64,000 nucleotides of DNA from Desulfogranum mediterraneum DSM 13871. GTDB lineage: Bacteria > Desulfobacterota > Desulfobulbia > Desulfobulbales > Desulfobulbaceae. Each line of letters starts with the position of its first letter. Position 1 is the first letter of the stretch. The notes under the pieces are model-generated. The model made no database searches. It was not told the DNA's origin and saw only the letters and a list, made by a program, of their open reading frames with translations. The stretch lies in NCBI RefSeq assembly GCF_000429965.1, contig NZ_AUCW01000024.1:1-64000 (forward strand), in the 5' to 3' direction. Positions 44,619 through 53,698 of the stretch are shown here, one piece after another. The position numbers and the translations under genes are program-made.

Positions 44619-45338
44619 ATGGAAAACATGAGCACCCCTGCTGTGAAGAAAAAGTTTGTCCGGGAGAAGTTTTCCTCCATCAGTAACCGTTATGATCTGC
44701 TCAACTCGCTGTTGTCCTTTCAGATCGACCGCTACTGGCGCTGGAAGACCACCAGGCTGCTCAGCGAGTTCCCCCAGGGTGCTGTACTCGACCTCTGTGC
44801 CGGAACCCTGCCCCTCTCCCTGGAGTTGGCCCGCCAGGCCCCGCAGCGTCGGGTGCTCTCCATCGATTTCTGCGAAGACATGCTCCGGGCCGGTAAAGAG
44901 AGTCTACCCCGTGATCAGCGGCGGCAGCGCATCTTCCCGGTCTGCGGGGACGGCGAAGAGATTCCCGCTCCAAGCAACTCGGTCTGGGGCTGTACCGTGG
45001 CCTTTGGGGTGCGTAACCTGGCGCAGACCCTCAAGGGCCTGCAGGAGATGCACCGGGTGATCAAACCCGGCGGCAAGTTGCTGATCCTGGAGTTTTCCCG
45101 GCCCACCAATCCCCTGGTCAAGCCGGTCTACTCCCTCTACCTCAACAAGATCCTGCCCGCGGTGGCCGGCTTGGTCTCCGGCGACAAGGAGGCCTACGAG
45201 TACCTGGCGTCCTCCATTGCCGCCTTTTACGAACCTGCGGAGCTGCTCTCCATGATGCGTGAGGCAGGCTTTGACCAGGTGGAGCGGAAACCGCTCACCT
45301 TTGGGATCGTTTCCATCTATATGGGGATAAAGAGCTGA
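44619..45338 (+). CDS. ubiE: demethylmenaquinone methyltransferase (UbiE/MenG)
   Basis: 239 residues. SAM-dependent C-methylation of the naphthoquinone ring, the last step of menaquinone synthesis. FSSISNRYDLLNSLLSF is the conserved UbiE N-terminus. Motif I is AVLDLCAGTLPLSLELA, and FGVRNLAQTLKGLQEMHRV, KPGGKLLILEFSRPTNP and YEYLASSIAAFYEPAEL complete the family pattern. It lies in the mqn operon, which makes the menaquinone role likely. Confidence 0.92.
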   Translation: MENMSTPAVKKKFVREKFSSISNRYDLLNSLLSFQIDRYWRWKTTRLLSEFPQGAVLDLCAGTLPLSLELARQAPQRRVLSIDFCEDMLRAGKESLPRDQRRQRIFPVCGDGEEIPAPSNSVWGCTVAFGVRNLAQTLKGLQEMHRVIKPGGKLLILEFSRPTNPLVKPVYSLYLNKILPAVAGLVSGDKEAYEYLASSIAAFYEPAELLSMMREAGFDQVERKPLTFGIVSIYMGIKS

Positions 45339-45339
45339 G

Positions 45340-45909
45340 ATGGCGCCAACGAAACGGATCATTCTCGGAATCACCGGGGCAACGGGCATGCTCTATGTGC
45401 CGAGCCTGCTTCAGCTGCTGGCCAGTCAGCAGGTCGAAACCCACGGAATCATCTCCACGGCAGGCCGGCAGGTGCTCCACTACGAGTTGGGGTTGAGCCC
45501 TGATGAGCTGAACGGGGTTGGCAAGTGGTTCAAGGAGGATAACATTGCCGCAGCACCGGCCTCTGGCTCGGCCCGCTACGATGCCATGGTGGTCCTGCCC
45601 TGTACCATGGGCAGCCTTGCCGCTATTGCCGGCGGCTTCTGCGGCAACCTGATCCACCGGGCAGCCGATGTTACCCTCAAGGAGCGACGCCCCCTGATCC
45701 TGGCCGTGCGGGAAACTCCGTTGAACCGAACCCATCTCAAGAATATGCTCCGGGTGCACGATGCCGGGGCAACCGTCTGTCCGCCCATGCCGGGTTTTTA
45801 CAATCAACCAAAGGATTTTAAGGCCATGGCCATCAACTATGCCGGTCGGATCTGTGACCTGCTCGGTCTCAGCGACCACCAGGGCAGCCGCTGGCAGGGG
45901 GTAGAGTGA
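45340..45909 (+). CDS. ubiX: UbiX-family flavin prenyltransferase
   Basis: 189 residues. Makes the prenylated FMN cofactor used by UbiD-type decarboxylases. The flavin loop LGITGATGMLYVPSLLQLL, VVLPCTMGSLAAIAGGF and RPLILAVRETPLNRTHLKNM are hallmarks. Its presence implies a UbiD-type decarboxylase (MqnL-like) acting on the prenylated dihydroxynaphthoate elsewhere in the genome. It starts one base after the ubiE stop and overlaps the next start. Confidence 0.93.
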   Translation: MAPTKRIILGITGATGMLYVPSLLQLLASQQVETHGIISTAGRQVLHYELGLSPDELNGVGKWFKEDNIAAAPASGSARYDAMVVLPCTMGSLAAIAGGFCGNLIHRAADVTLKERRPLILAVRETPLNRTHLKNMLRVHDAGATVCPPMPGFYNQPKDFKAMAINYAGRICDLLGLSDHQGSRWQGVE

Positions 45910-46766
45910 TGCTTGCGAAAGTCAGACACCTGCTGGAGATGATCAAGTTCAAGCATACGCTCTTTGCCATGCCCTTTGCCCTGATCGGTGCATTTCTCGC
46001 CGATCGCGGTATTCCAGGCCCCTGGACCTTTGTCTGGGTGGTGCTGGCCATGGTGGGCGCACGGACCGCTGCCATGGGCTATAATCGGATCGCCGACCGC
46101 CGCTTTGATGCGGCCAACCCCCGCACCGTGGGGCGGGCACTGCCTGCAGGTCTGGTCTCGCTGGCAGAGACCTGGGGCATGGTCCTGGCCTCGGCCCTGC
46201 TCTTCTTTGTGGCCTGCTACATGCTCAATCCCCTGGCCCTGCTGATCGCTCCCCTGGCCCTGGGGCTGACCCTGTTCTACTCCCTGACCAAGCGCTTCAC
46301 CTGGCTCTGTCATCTTATCCTCGGGGTGGCCCTGGCCTTTTCTCCCCTGGGAGGCTGGGTGGCGGTGGCCGGGAGTCTGGAGGGCTACCCCTGGGTGCTT
46401 TCCCTGGGGGTGATCTTCTGGGTGGCAGGTTTTGACTGTATCTATGCCTGTCTCGATGCCGACTTTGACCGTTCAGCCGGGCTCCATTCCATGCCGGCGG
46501 TGTTTGGCCGGATCACCAGCTTTCGGATCGCGGTCGGCTTTCACCTGCTGGCCTTTGTCTTTTTCACCTTGACCGGCATCCAGGCCGGGCTTAACCTTTT
46601 TTACTATCTCGGGCTGCTGCTCACAGGGGTCGCCCTCTTTTATCAACATCTCATCGTCAGCCCCAGGGATCTTTCCCGGATTCAGATGTCCTTCTTTTCG
46701 ATGAACGGCTTGATCGCCCTTACCCTGTTTATTGCCACATGGCTATCACTTGCAACCTCAGGATAA
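45909..46766 (+). CDS. mqnP: UbiA-family prenyltransferase (MqnP-like)
   Basis: 285 residues with about eight membrane helices. Attaches a polyprenyl chain to an aromatic acid. The first Asp-rich motif is NRIADRRFDAANPRT, the second is CLDADFDRSAGLHSMP, both binding Mg-prenyl diphosphate. Given the futalosine genes, the acceptor is probably 1,4-dihydroxy-6-naphthoate rather than 4-hydroxybenzoate. ATG 45909 overlaps the UbiX stop. It ends 28 bases inside the next gene. Confidence 0.88.
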   Translation: MLAKVRHLLEMIKFKHTLFAMPFALIGAFLADRGIPGPWTFVWVVLAMVGARTAAMGYNRIADRRFDAANPRTVGRALPAGLVSLAETWGMVLASALLFFVACYMLNPLALLIAPLALGLTLFYSLTKRFTWLCHLILGVALAFSPLGGWVAVAGSLEGYPWVLSLGVIFWVAGFDCIYACLDADFDRSAGLHSMPAVFGRITSFRIAVGFHLLAFVFFTLTGIQAGLNLFYYLGLLLTGVALFYQHLIVSPRDLSRIQMSFFSMNGLIALTLFIATWLSLATSG

Positions 46767-47767
46767 GGCAGCTCTGCCGGCAGCTTCTCGCTTGCCTGCC
46801 CTTCGTTTTCTGTCTGCTTCCGGCCGCCTCACCGGCCGTTGAGCCGATCCCATGTCCAGCCGCTGCATGGCTCGGCGCGCAGTTCGGCAAACCACGAGCC
46901 GACTTGGTCAGCCAACCGAGATCCCAACCAATCCCCGGTCCCCTCGGCGGTCTGAACACAACACCTGCCTCCCCAGCCCTTGTCCAGGAGGCTGGCCGGG
47001 CACCAGGCGAACTTCAGGCCGCGGACCTCAGTCAGGCGGCCATGGACACGGTTTTTTCCGGTCTGGAGCGGCTCCATTTCGCCATAACCTGGAGCGGGGG
47101 GGTCAAGATCGGGGACATGTATCTGGAGGTGCGTGCCGAGGAGCAGGGGGGCTATTCCATTGAGGCCAGGATCACCGACTATGGGCTGTTTGCGCTCTTC
47201 TATCCGGTGGACGACACCTTCACCACCCTGGTGCAGGGGCCGCTGAAACTACCCTTGCGCTACCAGGTCCACCAGAAAGAGGGCTGGGGGAGCGAGACCA
47301 GAAGGCTCAGTCGCTACGACCAGCAGGGGCGGCTGGTGAGCTATCGCAAGAACGAGGAGCCCGAACAATCTTTTCAGCTGGCAGGGAAGGTCTATAACGA
47401 GTTTGCCGCCTTCTTCATCAGTCGGGTGCTCGATTATCACCAGAACCCAACCCTGGTCCCGGCCTTTGTCGATAAGCAGCGCCATCAGGTCCAGGTACGG
47501 ATGCTTTCGCGGGAGCCCCGCAAATCCATCTTCGGGGAGGTGGAAACCCTCAAGATTCAACCATCCCTGAAGTTCAAGGGGCTCTATGACAAGGATGGGG
47601 ACACCACCTACTGGCTCAGCGCCGACCGCTGCCGGATACCGGTGGAGATCGATTCCAAGATTGTGGTCGGTCGCCTGACCGCGCTGCTGGTCGACTACGA
47701 GAACCCTGCCTGCGACCTACCCGCCTACCAGCAAGGCTCGGAACCGGTGGAAGGTTCCGAGCGATAG
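46739..47767 (+). CDS. DUF3108 domain protein, exported
   Basis: 342 residues. A signal-like segment (QLLACLPFVFCLLPAASPA) is followed by a low-complexity linker. Then comes a DUF3108 region (about 100-320) with FAITWSGGVKIGDMYLEV, YPVDDTFTTLVQG, SRYDQQGRLVSYRK and GDTTYWLSADRCRIPVEID. DUF3108 proteins are periplasmic with a lipocalin-like beta-structure and are of unknown function. It overlaps the prenyltransferase by 28 bases, so it is the last gene of the menaquinone operon; a quinone link is speculative. Confidence 0.8.
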   Translation: MAITCNLRIRQLCRQLLACLPFVFCLLPAASPAVEPIPCPAAAWLGAQFGKPRADLVSQPRSQPIPGPLGGLNTTPASPALVQEAGRAPGELQAADLSQAAMDTVFSGLERLHFAITWSGGVKIGDMYLEVRAEEQGGYSIEARITDYGLFALFYPVDDTFTTLVQGPLKLPLRYQVHQKEGWGSETRRLSRYDQQGRLVSYRKNEEPEQSFQLAGKVYNEFAAFFISRVLDYHQNPTLVPAFVDKQRHQVQVRMLSREPRKSIFGEVETLKIQPSLKFKGLYDKDGDTTYWLSADRCRIPVEIDSKIVVGRLTALLVDYENPACDLPAYQQGSEPVEGSER

Positions 47768-47785
47768 CTGTTGGGGCAGGAGTGA

Positions 47786-48184
47786 TCAACCAACCTTGAC
47801 GGTTATCTTCTTGGGCTGCGCCGGAATCAGCTTGGGCAGAATCACCTGGAGGACCCCGTTGGTGAGGGAGGCCTCGATCTTGTCCTGATCAATGCTCTCG
47901 GCCACGCTGAAACGACGGACATAGTGACCATGCTCATACTCCTCCAGCAAGATCCTGCCCGCAGGACGTTCAGCGCTCATGGTGGCGTGGATGGTCAGGA
48001 CATTGTCGTCTAAAGAGAGCTCCACCTGTTCCTGGCGTACTCCGGGGATATCCGCAATCACGGTGACCGCCTTGGGGGTTTCAAAGATATCCACCATGGG
48101 GGAGTAGTAGGTTTCGTTCTTGGTGGATTCCTGCTCGGCCACTGCCTGGGTCTTGGGGGATGCCTTTATCTCCTGACTGGTCAT
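47786..48184 (-). CDS. small heat-shock protein (Hsp20/alpha-crystallin)
   Basis: 132 residues. The alpha-crystallin domain (about 30-125) contains VTVIADIPGVRQEQVELSL and the C-terminal GVLQVILPKLIPAQPKKI. The IxI-type tail motif is replaced by ITVKVG. An ATP-independent chaperone holding unfolding proteins in the cytoplasm. It follows a second sHSP by 11 bases; the pair probably forms mixed oligomers. Confidence 0.92.
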   Translation of the reverse strand: MTSQEIKASPKTQAVAEQESTKNETYYSPMVDIFETPKAVTVIADIPGVRQEQVELSLDDNVLTIHATMSAERPAGRILLEEYEHGHYVRRFSVAESIDQDKIEASLTNGVLQVILPKLIPAQPKKITVKVG

Positions 48185-48195
48185 GGCAATGCTCC

Positions 48196-48654
48196 TTATG
48201 CAGAGAGGATCTGGATCTTTTTCGGGGTAGCCGGGGCGGCCTTACGCAGGATAATGGTCAGAATACCGTCGACCAGCCGGGCAGAGAGGTGGTGCGGATC
48301 GATCTTGGCCGGCAGGTTGATGGCCCGGCTGAAGCTGCCGGATTCGATTTCCCGCCGATGATAGGCGCAGGGCCCCTCCTGTTTAACGGCTGCCCGTGCG
48401 CCCTGGATGGTGAGGGTGTCTCCCTCTACAGAGAGGTCCAGTTCTTCACTGGAGATCCCGGGAAGCTCCGCAGTGATGACCAGTTGATCGCTCTGTTCGT
48501 AGATATTCAGGGCTGGAAAGACGTTGGCGCGCTGCTGGAACCGGCCTTTTTCGGTGCAGGATTTGGTGAGTTCATCCATTCCCCGGCGAATGCGTTCAAA
48601 TTCAGCCCAGGGGTTACGACAGGGGGGGCGTTCCGTGAACCTGATTAATGGCAT
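48196..48654 (-). CDS. small heat-shock protein (Hsp20/alpha-crystallin)
   Basis: 152 residues, alpha-crystallin domain about 45-150 with LVITAELPGISSEELDLSV, SFSRAINLPAKIDPHHLSAR and GILTIILRKAAPATPKKIQI. The N-terminal arm (MPLIRFTERPPCRNPWAEF) is aromatic and charged as usual. First of two sHSP genes, with ribosome binding site aaggagg and a sigma-70-type promoter upstream. No CIRCE element was seen. Confidence 0.92.
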   Translation of the reverse strand: MPLIRFTERPPCRNPWAEFERIRRGMDELTKSCTEKGRFQQRANVFPALNIYEQSDQLVITAELPGISSEELDLSVEGDTLTIQGARAAVKQEGPCAYHRREIESGSFSRAINLPAKIDPHHLSARLVDGILTIILRKAAPATPKKIQILSA

Positions 48655-48696
48655 CTATGCCTCCTTGATCCGTGATCGGTTTTTCTTTTAATGGGT

Positions 48697-48724
48697 AAAA
48701 TAAGTTGCTATGTTCTCTTGTCAA
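48697..48724 (-). promoter_or_regulatory. promoter of the two small heat-shock genes
   Basis: On the minus strand TTGACA (48719-48724), a 16-base spacer and TATTTT (48697-48702), about 45 bases before the first start codon. It resembles a housekeeping promoter rather than a sigma-32 one. Confidence 0.55.
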
Positions 48725-48864
48725 GGAACGGGTCAGGGCCTGTGCCAGGCAAAGATGCGCCGCTGTCCGGTTGAGGAGTGAGCCGGGAGCGAGAGCCGGA
48801 CCCAGCCTCTGACCAGCCTGTTCTATTCACCCTATGACCCATATCTATAGAAAGGAGTTTGTAA

Positions 48865-49755
48865 ATGAGTCGTTCTATCGTGACCACCGACTGCCCGGAG
48901 TTGAACCTGCTGCACCGTGGTAAGGTACGGGATATGTACGAGATACCCGGGCATCCGGATAAGTTGTTGATGGTCGCCACTGACCGGATTTCGGCCTATG
49001 ATGTGGTCATGGCCGAGGCTATTCCGGAAAAGGGCAAGGTCCTGACCCAGATCTCCCTGTTCTGGTTCGACTACCTGGCGGACATTGTCCCCAATCATCT
49101 CTTGAGCGCCGATGTGGATCAGTTTCCCGAGATATGTCACCAGTACCGTGATCAACTCGAGGGGCGCTCCATGCTGGTCAAGCGAACCGAGGTGGTGCCC
49201 ATCGAGTGCATCGTCCGGGGCTATATCTCCGGTTCCTTCTGGAAGGCCTACCAGCAGGACACCACGGTCTGCGGCTTTGTCCTGCCCCAGGGAATGCAGG
49301 AGTCAGGCCCCTTTCCCCAGACCCTCTTCACCCCCTCCACCAAGGCGGAGCAGGGGCTCCACGACGAGAATATCTCGCTGGAGCAGATGAAGTCCATCGT
49401 GGGGCCGGAACTTGCCGAGAAGATGGCGGAGATCAGTGTGCGGCTCTACGAGAAGGCGGCTGAGTATGCCAGGGGCAGGGGGATCATCATCGCCGACACC
49501 AAGTTTGAGCTGGGGATCCAGGGGGATGAGCTGATCCTGATCGATGAGGTCCTGACCCCGGATTCTTCCCGGTTCTGGCCCCAGGACGAGTATACCCCGG
49601 GCAAGGGTCAGCCCAGCTTTGACAAGCAGTTCCTGCGGGATTATCTCTCCTCCCTGGACTGGGATAAGCAGCCGCCCGCACCAACACTGCCCAGCGAGAT
49701 TCTGGAGAAAACCGCTGAGCGTTATCTGGAGGCCCAGCGCAAGCTGACCAGCTGA
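48865..49755 (+). CDS. purC: SAICAR synthase
   Basis: 296 residues. Ligates aspartate to CAIR with ATP in purine synthesis. LHRGKVRDMYEIPG, MVATDRISAYDVVMAE, PIECIVRGYISGSFWKAY and DEVLTPDSSRFW are family hallmarks. The length matches the longer form. Ribosome binding site aaaggag upstream. It stands alone without other pur genes. Confidence 0.96.
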   Translation: MSRSIVTTDCPELNLLHRGKVRDMYEIPGHPDKLLMVATDRISAYDVVMAEAIPEKGKVLTQISLFWFDYLADIVPNHLLSADVDQFPEICHQYRDQLEGRSMLVKRTEVVPIECIVRGYISGSFWKAYQQDTTVCGFVLPQGMQESGPFPQTLFTPSTKAEQGLHDENISLEQMKSIVGPELAEKMAEISVRLYEKAAEYARGRGIIIADTKFELGIQGDELILIDEVLTPDSSRFWPQDEYTPGKGQPSFDKQFLRDYLSSLDWDKQPPAPTLPSEILEKTAERYLEAQRKLTS

Positions 49756-49901
49756 GCCTCGCCTCTCCCGCCTGCCATGCCCGGAGGGCCGATCGAACTG
49801 CAGCCGCAGGCCGGCCGGCTCTCCGGCAGCCTTTACCCTACCCTATCCGGTCCCGGTCAGCGGTCGATGTTCGTTCTGCTCCGGGGCAGGACCGAACAGG
49901 C

Positions 49902-50138
49902 TTACTCCTGGATTACCTCCAGGGTCTCGCCGTTGCAGCTCACCCGATCGCCGGCAACGATCTTTTTTCGTTTCCTGGTTTCCACCTCGCCGTTGACCTC
50001 CACCAGTCCTTCACCGATGATAAATTTGGCCTCTCCGCCGCTGGCCGCCAGGTTCTCCCGTTTGAGCAGTTTAAAGAGTTCAATATAGGGGGTGGAGATG
50101 GTGGTCTGCTCCACCGGCTGTTGCTTGCTATCTTCCAT
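49902..50138 (-). CDS. S4-domain RNA-binding protein (YbcJ-like)
   Basis: 78 residues. The S4 RNA-binding fold covers almost all of it: YIELFKLLKRENLAASGGEA, FIIGEGLVEVNGEVETRKRK and VAGDRVSCNGETLEV. Such small proteins bind structured RNA, possibly rRNA; the exact target is unknown. It lies 25 bases after the dCMP deaminase on the same strand. Confidence 0.9.
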   Translation of the reverse strand: MEDSKQQPVEQTTISTPYIELFKLLKRENLAASGGEAKFIIGEGLVEVNGEVETRKRKKIVAGDRVSCNGETLEVIQE

Positions 50139-50162
50139 GGGACCTCGTGATGCCTCTCGCGT

Positions 50163-50657
50163 TTATTGCCGGTTAAAATCGAGCAGAATGGAATCCCGTT
50201 CCGGGATAAAGCGTCGATAGTGGGTGTTTGACTTTTCCAACATCAGTTTGGAGGCCTGGACCGACTCGGTGGCACTGTACTTGTCGGACATGTAGATGAT
50301 CTCCCGGATGCCGGACTGGATGATCACCTTGGTACACTCGTTACAGGGAAACAGGGCCACGTAGAGCCGACAGTCGCGCAGGTCGCGGGTAATGGAGTTG
50401 AGCACGGCATTGAGTTCGGCGTGGCAGACGTAGGGATACTTGGTATCCAGATAGTTGCCTTCCCTGGCCCAGGGCAGCTCGTCATCGGAACAGCCCCAGG
50501 GGAAACCGTTATAGCCTACCCCCACGATCTTGTTCTGGGGGTTGGCCACACAGGCACCCACCTGGGTGGAGGGGTCCTTGGAGCGCAGGCCCGAGAGCAG
50601 GGCCACGGCCATGAAGTACTCGTCCCAGGAGAGGTAGCCGCTTCGTTTTTGGCTCAT
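50163..50657 (-). CDS. deoxycytidylate deaminase (ComEB family)
   Basis: 164 residues. Converts dCMP to dUMP for thymidylate synthesis. Zinc ligands and catalytic Glu are in [12 protein letters not shown] and [17 protein letters not shown]. The N-terminus [20 protein letters not shown] and the segment [17 protein letters not shown] fit dCMP deaminases rather than cytidine deaminases. It follows the lipoprotein hydrolase gene by one base and precedes the S4 gene. Confidence 0.92.
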   Translation of the reverse strand: MSQKRSGYLSWDEYFMAVALLSGLRSKDPSTQVGACVANPQNKIVGVGYNGFPWGCSDDELPWAREGNYLDTKYPYVCHAELNAVLNSITRDLRDCRLYVALFPCNECTKVIIQSGIREIIYMSDKYSATESVQASKLMLEKSNTHYRRFIPERDSILLDFNRQ

Positions 50658-50658
50658 C

Positions 50659-51627
50659 TTAGCGGCCGGCCCGGTTCTGCTGCTCTCTGTACTGTTTCCG
50701 TCGCTCGCGCCAGTCCGGCACCGCGCCGATGGTCTTATCGATGAACTTCCTAATGGTCTGGAAGTAGAGCAGCCCGCCTATGGCGATCAGGGAGTTGTGG
50801 TCTGCTCCGGGGACCATCTGCAGCTCCTTGGCCTTGGCTCCGGCCAGGGAGTGGAGTTTCTCGGCCTGCCAGACCGGAATGAGCTGATCGAGCTGACCAT
50901 GGAGCATGAAGATGGGCTTCTCAAACTGCTCGATCTTGCCGCCGTTATTGAAGGTCTGCTCTTCGCTGATATCGAGCCGGGCCAGGTCCATCCCCAGGGT
51001 CTGGGCCAGGGGCAGGGTATGGGCAAAGCCGGATTCAATGATCATACCGGCAAGTTCCTCGCTGTGGTTGACCCCCACCTCGATGGCGCAGGCGCTGCCC
51101 AGGGAGCGGCCCATGACAAAGATTTCACCGGAGTAGCCCTCGCTGCTCAACCAGCTGCGGAGCTGCTCAAAGGTCTGGTTGCAGTCGCTGAGCAGGGTGC
51201 TGACCAGCGGTACACCGTCGCTCCAGCCGTAGCCGCGGTAGTCGGCAACGGCAAAGTTGATCCCCTGTTGCTGGTACATTGGTCCGATTTCATCGTAATC
51301 GCTGACAATTTCTCCGTTGCCATGAAAGAAGATGATGGTGGGCGCGCTCTTGGAGACCGTAAAGATCCGGCAACCGATCTTCAGTTCCGGTTCCAGGGTA
51401 ACATCTACATCCACGGCCTGTTCCGGCGGGGTATTGCGGGCAACGGTGCGTGGGAAGAAGAGCAGTTGAGTGAATTCAGGGGCGTCCATGAGGCTTGCTG
51501 TGTCAGACACGGTATTCTCCAGGTTGTTATTCTCTTGTTGGCATCCCGGCAGGAGGCTGCAGCTGATGAGGGCGCAGACCAGGATAGCGCTGCTCCAGAC
51601 GACAGAATGGCGCGGTTCAGGCTGCAT
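50659..51627 (-). CDS. alpha/beta-hydrolase lipoprotein
   Basis: 322 residues. The signal ends in a lipobox ([12 protein letters not shown], Cys at about 29), predicting a lipid-anchored envelope protein. The hydrolase fold has the oxyanion strand [20 protein letters not shown], the nucleophile in [14 protein letters not shown] (Ser), an acidic position in [15 protein letters not shown] and His in [13 protein letters not shown]. Similar to the YqkD/BEM46-type hydrolases. Substrate unknown. First gene of a three-gene run with the dCMP deaminase and S4 proteins; no functional link is evident. Confidence 0.88.
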   Translation of the reverse strand: MQPEPRHSVVWSSAILVCALISCSLLPGCQQENNNLENTVSDTASLMDAPEFTQLLFFPRTVARNTPPEQAVDVDVTLEPELKIGCRIFTVSKSAPTIIFFHGNGEIVSDYDEIGPMYQQQGINFAVADYRGYGWSDGVPLVSTLLSDCNQTFEQLRSWLSSEGYSGEIFVMGRSLGSACAIEVGVNHSEELAGMIIESGFAHTLPLAQTLGMDLARLDISEEQTFNNGGKIEQFEKPIFMLHGQLDQLIPVWQAEKLHSLAGAKAKELQMVPGADHNSLIAIGGLLYFQTIRKFIDKTIGAVPDWRERRKQYREQQNRAGR

Positions 51628-51710
51628 GGCTACCGGTAAACTGGGGCATCATAATTGATTCGTTCCCTTTGGTCAATTCAAGCGGCAGACCAAAGGGGGA
51701 GTGGCGTCCT

Positions 51711-52460
51711 TTATTGTTTGATCTGCTTGTGCAGCTTGACCGGCCGGACCTGTCTCTTGCGCATCCGGATATTGAGCATCTCCACGCCCACGGAAAAGGC
51801 CATGGCAAAGTAGATGTAGCCCTTGGGTACATGGACATCGAAGCCTTCGACGATCAGGGTCACCCCCACCAGCAGGAGGAAGGAGAGGGCCAGGATCTTG
51901 ATGGTGGGGTGGGAGTCGACAAAGGCGCCGATACTCTTGGCAGCCAGCAGCATCACCCCCACGGCAATGACAATGGCGATGGCCATGATCGAGACATGGC
52001 TGGCCAGGCCCACGGCAGTGATCACCGAATCCAGGGAAAAGACCACATCCAGGAGGGCAATCTGGACCAGCATGGCACCCAGGGTGGCCTTGACCGGACC
52101 GACGGCATCTTCCGTTGCGCCCTCAAGACTGCTATGGATCTCATGGGTGGCCTTGAAGAGGAGGAAGAGGCCGCCGCCAACCAGGATCAGGTCGCGACCG
52201 GAGATGGCCTGATCCAGGACCGTAAACCAGGGTGCGGTCAGGCCCATGACCCAGGCAATGGAAAAGAGCAGGGCCAGCCTGGTGAGCATGGCCAGGCCGA
52301 GGCCGACCTGGCGGGCAATGTTCCGCTGGGCCTCGGGCAGTTTGTTGACCAGGATGGTTATGAAGATGATATTGTCGATACCCAGGACAACTTCAAGGAG
52401 GGTAAGGGTGGCCAGGGCGATCCAGGCCTCCGGGCTGCTGATCCAGGGAAACATGGGCAT
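51711..52460 (-). CDS. TerC-family membrane protein
   Basis: 249 residues with about seven membrane helices. The TerC signature is present: TLLEVVLGIDNIIFITILVN near the start, the second acidic motif LLDVVFSLDSVITAVGLA and FVDSHPTIKILALSFL. These proteins are thought to handle manganese or other metal ions or act in tellurite resistance and metalloprotein export. No tellurite gene cluster is adjacent, so metal homeostasis is the safer inference. Confidence 0.92.
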   Translation of the reverse strand: MPMFPWISSPEAWIALATLTLLEVVLGIDNIIFITILVNKLPEAQRNIARQVGLGLAMLTRLALLFSIAWVMGLTAPWFTVLDQAISGRDLILVGGGLFLLFKATHEIHSSLEGATEDAVGPVKATLGAMLVQIALLDVVFSLDSVITAVGLASHVSIMAIAIVIAVGVMLLAAKSIGAFVDSHPTIKILALSFLLLVGVTLIVEGFDVHVPKGYIYFAMAFSVGVEMLNIRMRKRQVRPVKLHKQIKQ

Positions 52461-52562
52461 TCCTTATGTTATGAGTTAGCGAAAGAGGTGTGGCTGAATG
52501 GGGAGGATTCGTATAGGGGCATTCCCGCTTAAAAGGTTGAGCTGCAACCTGAGCTCATGCTC

Positions 52563-52793
52563 TTATCTCTTTTTCTTTGCAACCAAAATGGCAACCAGCT
52601 TGGCGGCGATGAGCATCAGGGGCAGAGCGTGGTAGCAGAGGTCAAAGATGTCCAGGCTGCGGCTGAGTCGGCCCTGGACAAGAAGGCGTCCTTTTTCCAG
52701 CAGATGCGGTTCCGGGCTGAAGGGGGCCAGACCCAGAAACAGGGCAACGCCGATCAGCAGGGGCCAGGGCAGCCTGGTGAGCCAGCGGCTCAT
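52563..52793 (-). CDS. small inner-membrane protein (76 aa)
   Basis: Two hydrophobic segments (WPLLIGVALFLGLAPF and ALPLMLIAAKLVAILVA) flank a polar stretch EPHLLEKGRLLVQGRLSRSL. The basic end AKKKR predicts a cytoplasmic C-terminus. Similar small proteins occur in delta-proteobacteria, but I know no function. It overlaps the PSRP stop by four bases, so it is translationally coupled to it. Confidence 0.7.
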   Translation of the reverse strand: MSRWLTRLPWPLLIGVALFLGLAPFSPEPHLLEKGRLLVQGRLSRSLDIFDLCYHALPLMLIAAKLVAILVAKKKR

Positions 52794-53647
52794 ATCCTGC
52801 TCTTGGTGTTGGCCTGGGGCCGCAGCCGGGAGCCTCGCTGATGTTTCCTTTTCATGCCTACGGCCTGAACGGCCTGGACGGCGAGCTCCTCGATGGAGCG
52901 TCCCTCCACATTAATCATCTTGATGTTGTGGCGGAGGAACATCTGCCGGGCCTGTTGCAGCTCCCTGGTGCAGTTCTCCAGGCTGGCATAGCTGGAGCCT
53001 GGGTATCGTTTCTCCCTGATCTGGTGCAGGTAGCGGGGAGAGGCGGTCAGCCCTACCACCTGTCTGCGGTTTCGGACGATATCCGCGGGGAGCTGGTGCT
53101 GTTCGAGATGATCGGCAGTGAGGGGAAAGTTGGCGGCCTTGAGCTCCATGTGGGTGGCGAGATAGATACTCACCGGGGTCTTGCCGGTGCGGGAGACACC
53201 GACCAGGATGATCTCGGCCTTGTCATACTCCTTGGTCTTGGTGCCGTCGTCATGATCCAGGGAAAAGTGGATGGCGTCCACCCTTTTGTTCATCCTGGAG
53301 ATGGTGAAGTGACGGGAGTAGCCTGGTTCCCGTCTGGCCCGTGACTGGAGTACGTCTTCCAGCTTTTCCAGGGTCTGGAGAAAGATGTCGAAATAGATCA
53401 CCTGGGGACAGTCAAAGATATCTCTGGTCGGCTGGTCCATGATGGTGCAGAAGACCAGGGGGCGACTCTCCCTTGAGTTGGCGAGGATACGCTCCAGGGC
53501 AGCCCGGGCCTCATCCGGGGTGTGGATAAAGGGGATCTTTTCCTCTCGGAAACGGATATCCCGGAACTGAGCCAGCAGGGCTCGCCCCATATCTTCGGCC
53601 AGGATGGCTGTTGAACCGGAAATATAGTAGACGTTTTTAGTTTCCAT
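52790..53647 (-). CDS. pyruvate, phosphate dikinase/PEP synthase regulatory kinase-phosphorylase (PSRP)
   Basis: 285 residues. Bifunctional ADP-dependent kinase and phosphate-dependent phosphorylase that switches PEP synthase or PPDK off and on at a Thr. The family start VYYISGSTAILAEDMGRALL, SLDHDDGTKTKEYDKAEIIL and the nucleotide loop VGVSRTGKTPVSIYLA are present. YPGSSYASLENCTRELQ lies near the C-terminus. The target dikinase gene is not in the window. The tail (KRKHQRGSRLRPQA) is unusually basic. Confidence 0.93.
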   Translation of the reverse strand: METKNVYYISGSTAILAEDMGRALLAQFRDIRFREEKIPFIHTPDEARAALERILANSRESRPLVFCTIMDQPTRDIFDCPQVIYFDIFLQTLEKLEDVLQSRARREPGYSRHFTISRMNKRVDAIHFSLDHDDGTKTKEYDKAEIILVGVSRTGKTPVSIYLATHMELKAANFPLTADHLEQHQLPADIVRNRRQVVGLTASPRYLHQIREKRYPGSSYASLENCTRELQQARQMFLRHNIKMINVEGRSIEELAVQAVQAVGMKRKHQRGSRLRPQANTKSRI

Positions 53648-53698
53648 GGCAGCTCCGGAATCGCGTCATCCAGTGGGTGGCCGGCGGTGCACGCGGGC

